Source: Nocardioides glacieisoli (GTDB lineage Bacteria; Actinomycetota; Actinomycetes; Propionibacteriales; Nocardioidaceae). From it: a DNA stretch of 64,000 nt. Numbering within the stretch: the stretch's first letter is position 1; each line of letters opens with the position of its first letter. Under the pieces are notes generated by a model. That model worked only from the letters and a program-made list of their open reading frames with translations. It ran no database searches and had not been told where the DNA came from. The DNA lies in NCBI RefSeq assembly GCF_004137245.1, contig NZ_SDWS01000007.1, positions 1 through 64,000 on the forward strand, given 5' to 3'. The position numbers and the translations under genes were made by a program. Positions 24,669-36,362 of the stretch are shown here, in pieces.

Positions 24669-25538
24669 ATGCAGACTCGCACCCTCGGAAACCAGCAGGT
24701 CGGCGCCATCGGGCTCGGCCTCATGACCTTCGACCAGACCGGCACGCAGCCGCGCCAGCAGCTCCTCGACACCGTCACCGCCGCCCTCGACGCCGGCGTG
24801 ACGCTGTTCGACTCCGCCGACGCCTACGGCCCCGGCGACGAGCTGGGCGCCGACGCGCAGGGCGCGAACGAGCGCCTCATCGCCTCCATCCTCGACGAGC
24901 TCGGCGTGCGCGACCAGGTGCTGCTCGCGACCAAGGGCGGCCACGTCCGCACCGATGGCGGGAACTGGGAGGTCGACAGCTCGGCGGCCCACCTCAAGAA
25001 GGCCGTCGACGAGAGCCTCCAGCGGATCGGCGTCGACCAGATCTCGCTGTGGCAGCACCACCGCCCCGACCCGAAGGTGTCCTACGACGACGTGATCGGG
25101 ACGCTCAAGGAGATCGCCGACAGCGGCAAGGTCGCCCACATCGGCCTCTCCAACGCCGACCCGCAGCAGATCCGCGACGCACACGCCGTGCTGGGCGATG
25201 CCCTCGTGAGCGTGCAGAACCAGTTCTCGCCGGCCTTCCGCAGCTCCAAGCCGGAGATCGACGTGTGCGACGAGCTCGGCCTGGCGTTCCTCCCGTGGAG
25301 CCCGCTCGGCGGCCTGTCCGACGCCAAGGAGCTCGCCGAGAAGCACCCCGCCTTCGCCGAGATCGCGGCCGACCGCGGCGTCAGCGCCCAGCAGGTCGCC
25401 CTCGCCTGGGAGCTCGCGCAGTCTCCCGTCGTCATCCCGATCCCCGGCGCGAAGCGGCCCTCGTCGATCACCGACTCCGCGGCTGCCGCGGACCTCGAGC
25501 TGACCGCCGACGAGCTGTCGCGCCTCGACGCGAGCTGA
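24669..25538 (+). CDS. Aldo/keto reductase
   Basis: 289 residues, NADPH-dependent carbonyl reductase fold. Catalytic tetrad candidates are D52 and Y57 (LFDSADAYG), K85 in ATKGG and H in WQHHRPDP. The C-terminal PIPGAKRP region binds cofactor. ATG 24669 follows the -10-like TAGGGT by eight bases, so the message is probably leaderless; a GTG two codons upstream is possible. The SDR gene begins seven bases after its stop. Confidence 0.88.
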   Translation: MQTRTLGNQQVGAIGLGLMTFDQTGTQPRQQLLDTVTAALDAGVTLFDSADAYGPGDELGADAQGANERLIASILDELGVRDQVLLATKGGHVRTDGGNWEVDSSAAHLKKAVDESLQRIGVDQISLWQHHRPDPKVSYDDVIGTLKEIADSGKVAHIGLSNADPQQIRDAHAVLGDALVSVQNQFSPAFRSSKPEIDVCDELGLAFLPWSPLGGLSDAKELAEKHPAFAEIAADRGVSAQQVALAWELAQSPVVIPIPGAKRPSSITDSAAAADLELTADELSRLDAS

Positions 25539-25545
25539 GCCTCCT

Positions 25546-26511
25546 GTGACGCGTCCGCTCCTCGCCCGCGCGGTCGACACCGCGATGGACCGCTCGCTGG
25601 TCCTCGGCTACACGACGATCGGCCTCGCGGTGCGGCGCGCGCTCCCGGGGTGGCCGGCGGACCCCCTGCCGCGCTCGCTCGCGGACCGGCACGTCCTCGT
25701 GACGGGCGCCAGCTCCGGACTCGGCATCGCGACCGTCGAAGGCCTCGTCGACCTCGGGGCGACCGTGCACATGCTGGTGCGCGACGAGGCCAAGGGGGCG
25801 AGGGTCCTTGACGAGATCAGCGCCTCGCGTTCCGCAGCAGGGCTGAGGCTCTGGCGCTGCGACGTGGGAGACCTCGACGACGTACGACGTTTCGCCGCCG
25901 ACTTCGCCGCCGAGGTCCCGAGCCTCCACGCGGTCGTGCACAACGCCGGCGCGATGCCGCCGGAGCGGGCGGAGTCGCCGCAGGGCCACGAGCTCAGCAT
26001 GGCCGTGCACGTGCTCGGTCCCGTCGTGATGACCGAGGCGCTGCGTGGTCCGCTGGCCGGCGGCCGGGTGGTGCTGGTGAGCAGCGGCGGGATGTACGGC
26101 CAGCCGCTGCGCGCCGACGACCCGGAGTACCGCAAGGGTGACTACTCGCCGACGACGTCCTACGCGCGCTCGAAGCGCTGGCAGGTCGAGATGGCGCCGC
26201 TGCTCGGCGAGCGCTGGGCGCCCGACGGGATCACCGTCGCGGTGATGCACCCCGGCTGGGCCGACACCCCGGGTGTGCAGGAGTCGCTGCCGCGGTTCCG
26301 CTCGATCACCCGGCCGGTGCTGCGCGACGACGCCCAGGGCGCCGACACCAGCGTCTGGCTGGCGGCGGTCGAGCCGGCCCCTCCGACCGGGAGGTTCTGG
26401 CACGACCGGGTCGAGCGGCCGACCTCGCTCCTGCCGTCGACGCGCCCGTCCGGCGACGTGCGGGCGAAGGCGTGGGCGTGGCTGCAGGACGCGGCGGGGC
26501 TCGGCGGATGA
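25546..26511 (+). CDS. Short-chain dehydrogenase/reductase
   Basis: 321 residues from GTG 25546. Rossmann motif TGASSGLG at about residues 53-60, HNAGAM for the NAG motif, VSSGGMYG with the catalytic serine and YARSK for the Y-x-x-x-K pair. The long N-terminus (about 48 residues) before the nucleotide fold and the C-terminal tail with FWHDR resemble SDRs related to retinol dehydrogenase-like proteins. Stop overlaps the next start (ATGA). Confidence 0.88.
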   Translation: MTRPLLARAVDTAMDRSLVLGYTTIGLAVRRALPGWPADPLPRSLADRHVLVTGASSGLGIATVEGLVDLGATVHMLVRDEAKGARVLDEISASRSAAGLRLWRCDVGDLDDVRRFAADFAAEVPSLHAVVHNAGAMPPERAESPQGHELSMAVHVLGPVVMTEALRGPLAGGRVVLVSSGGMYGQPLRADDPEYRKGDYSPTTSYARSKRWQVEMAPLLGERWAPDGITVAVMHPGWADTPGVQESLPRFRSITRPVLRDDAQGADTSVWLAAVEPAPPTGRFWHDRVERPTSLLPSTRPSGDVRAKAWAWLQDAAGLGG

Positions 26512-27128
26512 CGGACGTCTGGCCGCTCGTCCACGCCGAACGCCACGCCCTGGTCGACGACCTGTCCGCCCTGTCCGACGAGCAGTGGCGCACGCCGTCG
26601 CTCTGCGCGGGCTGGACCGTCCACGACGTCGCCGCGCACCTCGTGGGCAACGCGAGCCCGATCAGCGTCCCCGGGCTGGTGCTCGCGATGGCCCGCGCAC
26701 GCTTCGACTTCGACCGGATGAACCAGGCCGACGCCGCGCGCGAGCTCGGCGACGGACCGGCGTACACCCTGCGTCGGCTGCGCGAGGTCGCCGGCAACAC
26801 CGACGCCCCGCCGTTCGTGCCGCTGGTGGTGCGGCTGGTCGAGGAGGTCGTGCACGGCGAGGACGTACGCCGCCCGCTCGGAATCGCGCACGACTACCCG
26901 CTCGCCGCCGTGGTGCCCGCCCTCGAGCACCAGGTGCGCACCAAGGTGTCGATCGGCGGCGGTCGCGAGCGCGCCGCCGGCGTACGGCTCCGGGCCACCG
27001 ACGCCGACGTGGTCATCGGTGACGGGCCCGAGGTCTCGGGTCCGGCCGTGTCGCTCCTCCTCGCGGTCTCCGGCCGCTCGGAGGCGCGGGCCGACCTGGC
27101 CGGCCCCGGCCTGTCTGCCCTCGGGTAG
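26508..27128 (+). CDS. Maleylpyruvate isomerase-family (mycothiol-type) protein
   Basis: 206 residues. The N-terminal DinB/MDMPI helical bundle is recognisable by LSDEQWRTPSLCAGWTVHDV (residues about 20-40) and AAHLVGN with the metal-binding histidine. The C-terminal part matches the sterol-carrier-like half of the family. Family members use mycothiol as cofactor, which fits an actinobacterium. Translationally coupled to the SDR gene, so a shared detoxification pathway is likely. Confidence 0.82.
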   Translation: MTDVWPLVHAERHALVDDLSALSDEQWRTPSLCAGWTVHDVAAHLVGNASPISVPGLVLAMARARFDFDRMNQADAARELGDGPAYTLRRLREVAGNTDAPPFVPLVVRLVEEVVHGEDVRRPLGIAHDYPLAAVVPALEHQVRTKVSIGGGRERAAGVRLRATDADVVIGDGPEVSGPAVSLLLAVSGRSEARADLAGPGLSALG

Positions 27129-27154
27129 GTGGCATCGCGACCTAGGGTGGCGCG

Positions 27155-27709
27155 GTGCTGAGCCTGCCGATCGATGACGACGTCCGCCTGACCGACCTCG
27201 AGCCCTGGCATGCCGAGCAGCTCGCCGCGCTGTTCCGCGCGCACGGCGCCGACTTCTACGACTGGCTGCCGTGGGAGGGCTTCGAGGACGTCGAGGGTGC
27301 CCGCGGCTTCATCGACAGCTTCACCCGGGGCCGCGGCGAGGGCAACCGTCGCCTCTTCGGCATTTGGGTCGGCGACGAGCTGGTCGGCGGCACCCTCTTC
27401 CCGAGCATCAACTCCCGCTCACGGATCGCGGAGGCAGGCGTCTTCCTCGCCGCCTCCGCTCGCGGACGTGGGATCGTCACCCGCGCTGTCGCGGCCATGC
27501 TCGACTGGGCCTTCGTCGAGCGCGGGCTCCACCGGGTCGAGTGGAAGTGCGCCCCCGGCAACCTCGCCAGCCGACGGGTCGCCGAGCGCCTCGGGTTCAC
27601 CCACGAGGGCACCCTCCGCGAGGTCTTCCCCGTGCGCGAGGAGCGCCAGGACCTCGAGGTCTGGGCGCTCCTCTCCCGCGAGTGGTCGGGCCTCCCGCCA
27701 CGGCCGTAG
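27155..27709 (+). CDS. GNAT acetyltransferase (RimJ/RimL type)
   Basis: 184 residues from GTG 27155, which follows the box TAGGGT. GNAT features: GVFLAASARGRGIVTRAVAA as the acetyl-CoA pyrophosphate loop, HRVEWKCAPGNLASRRVAERLGF as motif B, and an early W-L-P-W-E segment typical of RimJ/RimL-like ribosomal protein N-acetyltransferases. Substrate unknown. Confidence 0.88.
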   Translation: MLSLPIDDDVRLTDLEPWHAEQLAALFRAHGADFYDWLPWEGFEDVEGARGFIDSFTRGRGEGNRRLFGIWVGDELVGGTLFPSINSRSRIAEAGVFLAASARGRGIVTRAVAAMLDWAFVERGLHRVEWKCAPGNLASRRVAERLGFTHEGTLREVFPVREERQDLEVWALLSREWSGLPPRP

Positions 27710-27730
27710 GTCGTCGCTGCCGCCCCCGCC

Positions 27731-27800
27731 CGGGGTAGTCCAGTGAGTTCTGGCTGTCGAAAGGCCCCTCCGACGACCATCCTCCACTGGACTACCCCGA
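27731..27800. repeat. Dispersed 70-bp inverted-repeat element, copy 1
   Basis: CGGGGTAGTCCAGTG (27731-27745) and its perfect complement (27786-27800) enclose 40 bases. The same arms enclose a related core at 50569-50637, in opposite orientation. It lies between the GNAT gene and the furA promoter and could also act as a terminator. Confidence 0.8.
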
Positions 27801-27816
27801 CGGGGCCGCTGAAAGA

Positions 27817-27833
27817 CTTGACTGATTCAAGTA
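27817..27833 (+). promoter_or_regulatory. Palindromic FurA operator overlapping promoter
   Basis: ACTTGA-CTGAT-TCAAGT is a perfect 6-5-6 inverted repeat 21 bases before the furA ATG. TTGACT inside it can serve as a -35, with CACAGT 17 bases further as a weak -10. Autoregulation by FurA at such a site is the known arrangement in furA-katG operons. Confidence 0.7.
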
Positions 27834-27854
27834 AAGACGGCACAGTGGCGAGGG

Positions 27855-30604
<2,750 letters not shown>

Positions 30605-30611
30605 TCGTGAC

Positions 30612-30658
30612 CAGTGCGGTGATCCCGGTGCGCCAGCCGCACCGAGATCACCGCACTG
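30612..30658 (+). terminator. Terminator after katG
   Basis: Long hairpin: CAGTGCGGTGATC pairs with GATCACCGCACTG, then one mismatch, then CGGTGCG with CGCACCG around a 5-base loop. It starts eight bases after the katG stop. No U-run, as is common in high-GC actinobacteria. Confidence 0.8.
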
Positions 30659-30689
30659 CCGCGTCGGGGTCCACTACGCTCCTGCCTCG

Positions 30690-31160
30690 ATGAGCAACGG
30701 CGAGTCCGAACGGCTGGTGGCCTGGGGCGCAGAGATGCGCGCGGTCCACGACCGGCTGCGCGGTGCGCTGCGGCTGTCGCAGGAGGCGGTCGCGTCCGGC
30801 CGCGACCTGCCGGATCCAGGACACGAGCTGCTGCTGTTCTGCCACGGCTTCTGCTCCGCGCTCGACGGGCACCACCGTGGCGAGGACGCGCTCCTGTTCC
30901 CGGCGGTCGAGGCCGAGCACCCCGACCTGTCGCTGCAGCTGCGCAAGCTCGAGCAGGACCACGCGATGATCGGCACGCTCCTGGCCGGCCTGCAGTCGGC
31001 GGTGGCTCGAAAGGCGTCGCCCGAGGCGCTCGGTCAGCACCTCGAGGGTCTCGCCGCGATCATGGAGTCGCACTTCGGCTTCGAGGAGCGCACCCTGCTC
31101 GACGTCCTCGACCGGCTCGAGCTCGACGCCCCGGTCGACGTGGTCTACGGCCCGCTCTAG
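30690..31160 (+). CDS. Hemerythrin/HHE-domain protein
   Basis: 156 residues forming a four-helix bundle with the expected iron ligands: H in VHDRL, HHRGED with two histidines and an acid, QDHAMI, and ESHFGFEE. Such proteins bind a di-iron site and sense or store oxygen species. TACGCT lies nine bases before the ATG, suggesting a leaderless message. Position beside katG suits an oxidative-stress role but they do not share a transcript, given the terminator. Confidence 0.85.
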   Translation: MSNGESERLVAWGAEMRAVHDRLRGALRLSQEAVASGRDLPDPGHELLLFCHGFCSALDGHHRGEDALLFPAVEAEHPDLSLQLRKLEQDHAMIGTLLAGLQSAVARKASPEALGQHLEGLAAIMESHFGFEERTLLDVLDRLELDAPVDVVYGPL

Positions 31161-31169
31161 CGTGGTCGC

Positions 31170-31529
31170 ATGAGCGACCGCGCGACGCCCAACCTGCCCT
31201 CCCGCGACCTCGACGCGACGGCCGCGTTCTACGCCGCGCTCGGCTTCGCGACGACGTACAGCAGTCCGGGTTGGCTCATCCTCGAGCGCGGCTCGCTGAT
31301 GCTGGAGTTCTTCCCCGACCCGGGCCACGACCCGGCCACCACCGCGGCCGGGTGCTGCCTGCGGGTCGACGACCTCGATGGGCTGTACGCCGCCTGCGTG
31401 GCGGCCGGGCTGCCGGAGACGCACTGCGGGTGGCCGCGCCTGCACCCGCCGCGGGTCGAGGACTCCGGGATGCGGATCGGGTACCTCGTCGACGCCGACG
31501 GCGTGCTGCTGCGGCTCGTCCAGAACTAG
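31170..31529 (+). CDS. Bleomycin-resistance-like VOC protein
   Basis: 119 residues with the paired beta-alpha-beta-beta-beta modules of the vicinal oxygen chelate fold: LDATAAFYAALGF at the N-terminus and LEFF, VDDLDGLYAAC and GVLLRLVQN further on. The size and GSLMLEFF strand resemble BleO-type drug-binding proteins. TAGCGT precedes the ATG by nine bases. Ligand unknown. Confidence 0.85.
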   Translation: MSDRATPNLPSRDLDATAAFYAALGFATTYSSPGWLILERGSLMLEFFPDPGHDPATTAAGCCLRVDDLDGLYAACVAAGLPETHCGWPRLHPPRVEDSGMRIGYLVDADGVLLRLVQN

Positions 31530-31965
31530 GGGCCGACGACCTCGTCGCCGACCCGGATGGTCCCCGAGCCGAGGAGCCGGAAGACCGTGCCGCCGCGCGC
31601 GGAGACTTCAGCGCCTGCATGGCACCGGGCCCGAGCCAGTCGTCGAGGAGCCGGCAGGGCGCGGCGATCCGCACCACCTCGAGCTCGACGCCGCCGATGC
31701 GCATCCGCTCGCCGGGCCGCGTCGGGATCGGTCCGTGGTCGAGCGTGAGGTTGCGCCGCGTCAGCCCGGGATCGATCGGACGGCCGAGCGCCTCCTCGGC
31801 GACGGCGAGGTCGTCGAGCGCCTGCACGGTGACGTGCCGGTGCTTCGTGCCGTGGTAGCGGTCGCCGACCAGGCCGACGCCCGCCTCGGCCTCGACGGAG
31901 TCGACCGTCTTCGTCGGCAACCGGCATCCCGGCGCGATGTGGATGGAGACGACGCGCGCTGTCAC
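31526..31965 (-). pseudogene. MOSC-domain protein with frameshift
   Basis: Starts at GTG 31965 after TACGGT and reads VVSIHIAPGC, GLVGDRYHG and RRNLTL, the MOSC core. The frame then departs near 31600: ALKSP continues out of frame, while the expected end (ARGGTVFRLLGSGTIRVGDEVV) is found in another frame and stops at 31526. One extra or two missing bases in a run of CG dinucleotides explains it. It is either a pseudogene or a sequencing error. MOSC proteins carry sulfur or molybdenum-cofactor ligands. Its end overlaps the VOC stop convergently. Confidence 0.75.
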
Positions 31966-32032
31966 GCTGCGACCGTACTTCGCACCCCAGTCCGACGCTT
32001 GTCGACCCGGATCTCGGCCGACAACCGTTGCG

Positions 32033-32052
32033 GTCACCGGATATCCGGTGAC
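32033..32052. promoter_or_regulatory. Perfect 20-bp palindrome between divergent genes
   Basis: GTCACCGGATATCCGGTGAC is fully self-complementary. It lies between the MOSC gene start (31965, minus) and the DinB-fold gene (32084, plus), the position expected of an operator controlling one or both. No regulator gene is adjacent. Confidence 0.6.
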
Positions 32053-32083
32053 TCCAGAGCACCTCCGCGAGCATGATCGACGG

Positions 32084-32686
32084 ATGGACGCTCACCTGCT
32101 CGACGCCAAGGCCGCCCTGCAGCTCTACCTCCAGGAGGCGCGGGACGCGCTGCTCTGGAAGCTCGAGGGGCTCGGCGAGCGGGACCTTCGGCTGCCGCGG
32201 ACGCCGACGGGCACCAACCTGCTCGGCATCGTGCGCCACGTCGCCAACGTGGAGATCGACTACTTCGGCCCGACCTTCGGGCGGGAGTGGCCCGACCCGG
32301 ACCATCCACTGCGGGTGGGGGACGAGGCCGCCGACGCGGACCCGCAGGCCGACTGGTGGGTGCCGGCCGACGTCTCTGCCGCCGCCGTCGTGGAGCTCTA
32401 CCGGCAGGTGTGGGCGTTCAGCGACGCGACGATCGCCGACCTCCCGCTCGACGCGCGCGGCGCCGTCCCGTGGTGGCCCGAGGACCACCGTGACGTCTCA
32501 CTGGTGCGGATCATCGTGCACGTCATCTCCGACACCACCCGGCACGCCGGCCACGCCGACATCCTCCGCGAGGGCATCGATGGCGCCGCCGGGATGGGCG
32601 TCTCGTCCACCAACCTGCCCCACCTCGACTGGTCGGCGTACACCGCGCGGCTGACGGCGGTCGCGGAGGCGTTCCCTCCGGGCTGA
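32084..32686 (+). CDS. DinB-fold (DUF664) protein
   Basis: 200 residues. Three-histidine metal site of the DinB superfamily: GIVRHVANVE, then HVISDTTRHAGHADILREG. DUF664 members in actinobacteria are thought to be mycothiol-dependent S-transferases or hydrolases. ATG 32084 (MDAHLLDAK) is chosen, with CATGAT upstream as a possible -10; a GTG at 32048 lies inside the 20-bp palindrome and is less likely. Confidence 0.82.
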   Translation: MDAHLLDAKAALQLYLQEARDALLWKLEGLGERDLRLPRTPTGTNLLGIVRHVANVEIDYFGPTFGREWPDPDHPLRVGDEAADADPQADWWVPADVSAAAVVELYRQVWAFSDATIADLPLDARGAVPWWPEDHRDVSLVRIIVHVISDTTRHAGHADILREGIDGAAGMGVSSTNLPHLDWSAYTARLTAVAEAFPPG

Positions 32687-32752
32687 CCCGGACTAGTCAG
32701 CCCGCCACGTCGCCCGTCGTCGTACGACACTGGGACGCGGAAGGGAGCCCCC

Positions 32753-33697
32753 GTGAACGCATCCACCTGGCAGCTGCCCGAGACCGACCGAGGCTGGGTC
32801 ACCGACGGCGGCCTCGAGACCGACCTGATCTTCCACCGCGGGCTGGACCTGCCCGACTTCGCGTCCTTCCCGCTGCTCGACGCCGCCGAAGGCCGCGCGG
32901 CGCTCGACGACTACTACCGCGGGTACGCCGACGTGGCGGCGCGGGCCGGTGCCGGGCTGCTCCTCGAGACCCCGACCTGGCGGGCGAACACCGACTGGGG
33001 TGCACGGCTCGGGTACGACGTCGACGCACTGCAGCGGGTCAACCGGGACGCGGTCGCGCACCTGCGCGGCCTCGCCGACGCGGTGCCCGACGGGGTTGAG
33101 CGGGTGCTGGTCGTCGGGGCCGTCGGTCCGCGCGGCGACGGCTACCTCGCCGGCGACCTCGACGCGGACCGCTACGCCGACTACCACCGGCCGCAGCTCG
33201 CCGCCTTCGCAGAGGCGGGCGCGGACCTCGCGTCGGCGTACACCCTGACGACGGTCGCCGAGGCGGTCGGGATCGTGCGGGCGGGCCAGGACGTCGGGCT
33301 GCCGGTGGCGATCTCCTACACCGTCGAGACCGACGGCCGGCTGCCCGACGGCACCGCGCTCGGCGATGCGATCGAGCAGCTCGATGCGGCGACCGGGTCC
33401 GGCGCCGCCCACGTGCTGGTGAACTGCGCGCACCCCGACCACGTCTCGCCCGGGATCGACGGTGACGCCGCGTGGGCGGCCCGCATCGCGGGCCTGCGGG
33501 TGAACTCCTCGCGACTCAGCCACGCCGAGCTCGACGAGGCCGAGGAGCTCGACGAGGGCGACCTGCCCGACCTCGCGTCGCGCACGTGGGCACTGGCCTC
33601 CGCGCTGCCCGCGGTGCGGATCATCGGCGGCTGCTGCGGCACCGACTCCCGACACATCGCGGCGATGTGGGCGGAGGGGTCCCCGGTCGGAAAGTAG
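32753..33697 (+). CDS. Homocysteine S-methyltransferase family protein
   Basis: 314 residues. TIM-barrel methyltransferase with zinc cysteines in VNCAHP and the terminal GGCCGTD. N-terminal TDGGLETDLIFHRG is the family's opening motif. GAAGGGA precedes the GTG start. It probably transfers methyl from S-methylmethionine or another betaine to homocysteine. Single-gene unit. Confidence 0.88.
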   Translation: MNASTWQLPETDRGWVTDGGLETDLIFHRGLDLPDFASFPLLDAAEGRAALDDYYRGYADVAARAGAGLLLETPTWRANTDWGARLGYDVDALQRVNRDAVAHLRGLADAVPDGVERVLVVGAVGPRGDGYLAGDLDADRYADYHRPQLAAFAEAGADLASAYTLTTVAEAVGIVRAGQDVGLPVAISYTVETDGRLPDGTALGDAIEQLDAATGSGAAHVLVNCAHPDHVSPGIDGDAAWAARIAGLRVNSSRLSHAELDEAEELDEGDLPDLASRTWALASALPAVRIIGGCCGTDSRHIAAMWAEGSPVGK

Positions 33698-33734
33698 GAG
33701 GCGCGCTGTCGGTGGGCCGTCCTAGGGTTTCTCG

Positions 33735-35153
33735 ATGCCCCTGGACGACGTCGATCCGGTCCCGGCGGACCCCGCCGCTCCTCAGGTCGAGGCCCACCTC
33801 CCGCCGGGGGTGAGCCGCGGACCGGAGACGGTGCGCGCCTTCCGGGCGGTGCTCGCCAACACCCTCGTGGCCAACGTGACGTCGAGCTTCCTCTGGTTCG
33901 CGCTGACGTTCTGGGCCTACCTCGAGACCCGCTCGGTGATGGCGACGGCCATCATCGGCGGTGGCTTCATGCTCTTCACCGCCCTCTTCGGCACCTACTT
34001 CGGCACGCTCGTCGACCGCCACCGCAAGAAGCAGGTGATGATCGCGTCGTCGACGATCACGCTGGTGACCTACGCGTCCTCCGGCGTGCTGTGGCTGCTC
34101 CTCGGCGAGGGCCGGCTGTCCGACTGGGAGAGCCCGTGGTTCTGGCTGTTCACCGCGGTCATCCTCGCCGGCAGCGTCGTGGAGAGCATGCGCAACATCG
34201 CGCTGTCGACCACCGTGACGCTGCTCGTCCCGGAGGACGGCCGCGACAAGGCCAACGGTCTCGTCGGCACGGTGCAGGGCGTCGCCTTCATGATCACCAG
34301 CGTCTTCAGCGGGCTGAGCGTCGGCCTGCTCGGCATGGGCTGGACGCTCGCCATCGCGATCGCGCTCACCGGCGCCTCGCTGTTCCACCTGATGCCGCTC
34401 ACCATCCCCGAGCTCACGCCCGAGGTGGAGGAGGGCGGCTCGAAGTTCGACGTGCGCGGGGCGGTCCTCGCGATCCGCGCGGTGCCGGGCCTGGTCGCGC
34501 TGATCCTGTTCTCGACCTTCAACAACCTCGTCAGCGGGGTCTACATCGCGCTGATGGATCCCTACGGCCTCGAGCTCTTCAGCGTCGAGGCGTGGGGCCT
34601 CGTGCTCGGCGTCACCGGGCTGGGCTTCGTGGTGGGTGGCGGGCTCGTGGCCAAGTTCGGCCTGGGCGCCAACCCGGTGCGCACCCTGCTGCTGGTCAAC
34701 CTCGGCATCGCGGTCCTCGGGATGACCTTCACCGCGCGCGAGTGGGCCTGGCTCTACGTCCTCGGCATCTTCCTCTTCATGGCGATCATCCCGGCGGCAG
34801 AGTCTGCCGAGCAGACGATCCTCCAGCGGGTGGTGCCGTTCCGCACGCAGGGGCGCGTGTTCGGGTTCGCGCAGAGCGTCGAGCTCGCCGCCAGCCCGAT
34901 CGCCGCCTTCATGATCGGCCCGATCGCCGAGTTCTGGCTGATCCCCTACATGGAGTCCGCCGACGGCCGCTCGACCTGGGGCTGGCTCGTCGGCGGCGGC
35001 GAGGCGCGCGGCATCGCGCTCGTCTTCATGGCGGCCGGCGCGATCATGCTCGTCACCGTCCTGATCGCGCTCGTCTCCGCGCCCTACCGCCGACTGTCGA
35101 AGGCGTACGCCGTCGCGCCACCGCAGCAGCTCGAGGGTGCCGCCGTCGACTGA
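33735..35153 (+). CDS. MFS transporter
   Basis: 472 residues with about 12 hydrophobic segments. The loop GTLVDRHRKKQVM after TM2-3 corresponds to the MFS motif A. A proline-rich cytoplasmic N-terminus of about 30 residues precedes TM1. TAGGGT lies nine bases before the ATG. Sequence style fits drug or efflux-type exporters, but the substrate is not deducible. Confidence 0.85.
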   Translation: MPLDDVDPVPADPAAPQVEAHLPPGVSRGPETVRAFRAVLANTLVANVTSSFLWFALTFWAYLETRSVMATAIIGGGFMLFTALFGTYFGTLVDRHRKKQVMIASSTITLVTYASSGVLWLLLGEGRLSDWESPWFWLFTAVILAGSVVESMRNIALSTTVTLLVPEDGRDKANGLVGTVQGVAFMITSVFSGLSVGLLGMGWTLAIAIALTGASLFHLMPLTIPELTPEVEEGGSKFDVRGAVLAIRAVPGLVALILFSTFNNLVSGVYIALMDPYGLELFSVEAWGLVLGVTGLGFVVGGGLVAKFGLGANPVRTLLLVNLGIAVLGMTFTAREWAWLYVLGIFLFMAIIPAAESAEQTILQRVVPFRTQGRVFGFAQSVELAASPIAAFMIGPIAEFWLIPYMESADGRSTWGWLVGGGEARGIALVFMAAGAIMLVTVLIALVSAPYRRLSKAYAVAPPQQLEGAAVD

Positions 35154-35162
35154 CGGCTGCAG

Positions 35163-36263
35163 TCAGGCGGGCATCCGGGCCCGCAGGAAGCGGACCGTGC
35201 GGTCCATCGCCGCGACCAAGGCCGGGCCGAACGCGTGCCCGTCGTCGTACCACTCCAGGGTCGCGTCGACGCCCGCCTCGGTCAGCGCGCGCTGGGTCGC
35301 GCGCGCCCACGGCGGCGGGCAGGTGTCGTCGAAGCGGCCGTGCACCATCAGCACCGGCTCGGTGATGTCGGCGAAGTCGGGGCGCGGCGAGACGCCCTTC
35401 CAGAAGGCGGGGTCCTCACCGGGCAGGCCGTGCCGGCCACGGAAGCCGGCCTTCAGCTCGGCCAGCGGCGCGTCGGGCCGCTGGAACTGCGCGAAGTTCT
35501 CCGCCTCCAGGCTCGACACCGACGCCCAGCCGACGCCCGCGGCGAACAGCCCGGGCTCCGCGACGAGTGCCTTCATCATCACGCCACCACCCATCGAGCG
35601 GCCGAAGAGCGCGATGCGGTCGGGGTCGACGCGTACGTCGTCGGAACCGCTCAACGCGCGCGCCGCGGCGATCGTGTCCGCGGCGTAGCCGAGCCGGACC
35701 GCCTGCTCGATGCGCGGGTCGTCGGTCGACTCGGCGTGGTTGCGGTAGTCGACGTGCAGCGCGACGTAGCCCCGCTGGGCGAGGAAGCCGCGCTCGCGCG
35801 TCATCCCCTGCCCGCGGACGTAGTAGGCCGGGTCGATGTAGCCGTGCGCCAGCACGACCGCCGGGAAGGGTCCTCGCCCGGTCGGCACGTTGAGGACGCC
35901 GCTGATCCGCAGCGGCGTCGTCCCCCTGCCGGCGGTGGTCGAGCGGAAGGTGACGTCGTACGACGTGTAGGCGGGCGTGCGCTCGCGGACCGCGCCGAGC
36001 CGCAGGTCGCCGCCGGTGAGGTCGGCAGCGGCCAGGGCAGCCATCGAGACGGGGTCAGGCGGAGGCGCCGCCTCCTCGGTGGGCTCCTCCGTCGGTTCCG
36101 CGGTGGGCTCGTCCGTCGGGCTCGCAGGGTCGGCCGAGGGCGACTCCGACTGCGAGGACTCCGCGGGAGCCGGTGCATCCGAGTCCTCCGACGTCGCCGA
36201 GCAGGCGGCGAGCAGGGGAAGGCTGGCCAGGAGTGCGGTGACGCGACGCCGGGGGCGGTCCAT
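35163..36263 (-). CDS. Lipoprotein alpha/beta hydrolase
   Basis: 366 residues. Lipobox LLAAC at residues 17-21 followed by an acidic Pro/Ser/Thr/Glu linker to about 70, so it is anchored outside the cytoplasmic membrane. The catalytic domain is a prolyl-oligopeptidase-like alpha/beta hydrolase with nucleophile in FGRSMGGG, an oxyanion LAHGY, acid in HGRFDDTCP and the histidine in DDGHAFGP. Likely an esterase or peptidase acting on the cell surface. Confidence 0.87.
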   Translation of the reverse strand: MDRPRRRVTALLASLPLLAACSATSEDSDAPAPAESSQSESPSADPASPTDEPTAEPTEEPTEEAAPPPDPVSMAALAAADLTGGDLRLGAVRERTPAYTSYDVTFRSTTAGRGTTPLRISGVLNVPTGRGPFPAVVLAHGYIDPAYYVRGQGMTRERGFLAQRGYVALHVDYRNHAESTDDPRIEQAVRLGYAADTIAAARALSGSDDVRVDPDRIALFGRSMGGGVMMKALVAEPGLFAAGVGWASVSSLEAENFAQFQRPDAPLAELKAGFRGRHGLPGEDPAFWKGVSPRPDFADITEPVLMVHGRFDDTCPPPWARATQRALTEAGVDATLEWYDDGHAFGPALVAAMDRTVRFLRARMPA

Positions 36264-36362
36264 GGAGCCAGTGTGCCGAACACCCGGTGACCGTCGCGGT
36301 CACATCTCGGCCGCCCCACGCGTCAAGGGATTGCGATGATGACCAGCGGGAGGGTGGAGCAC

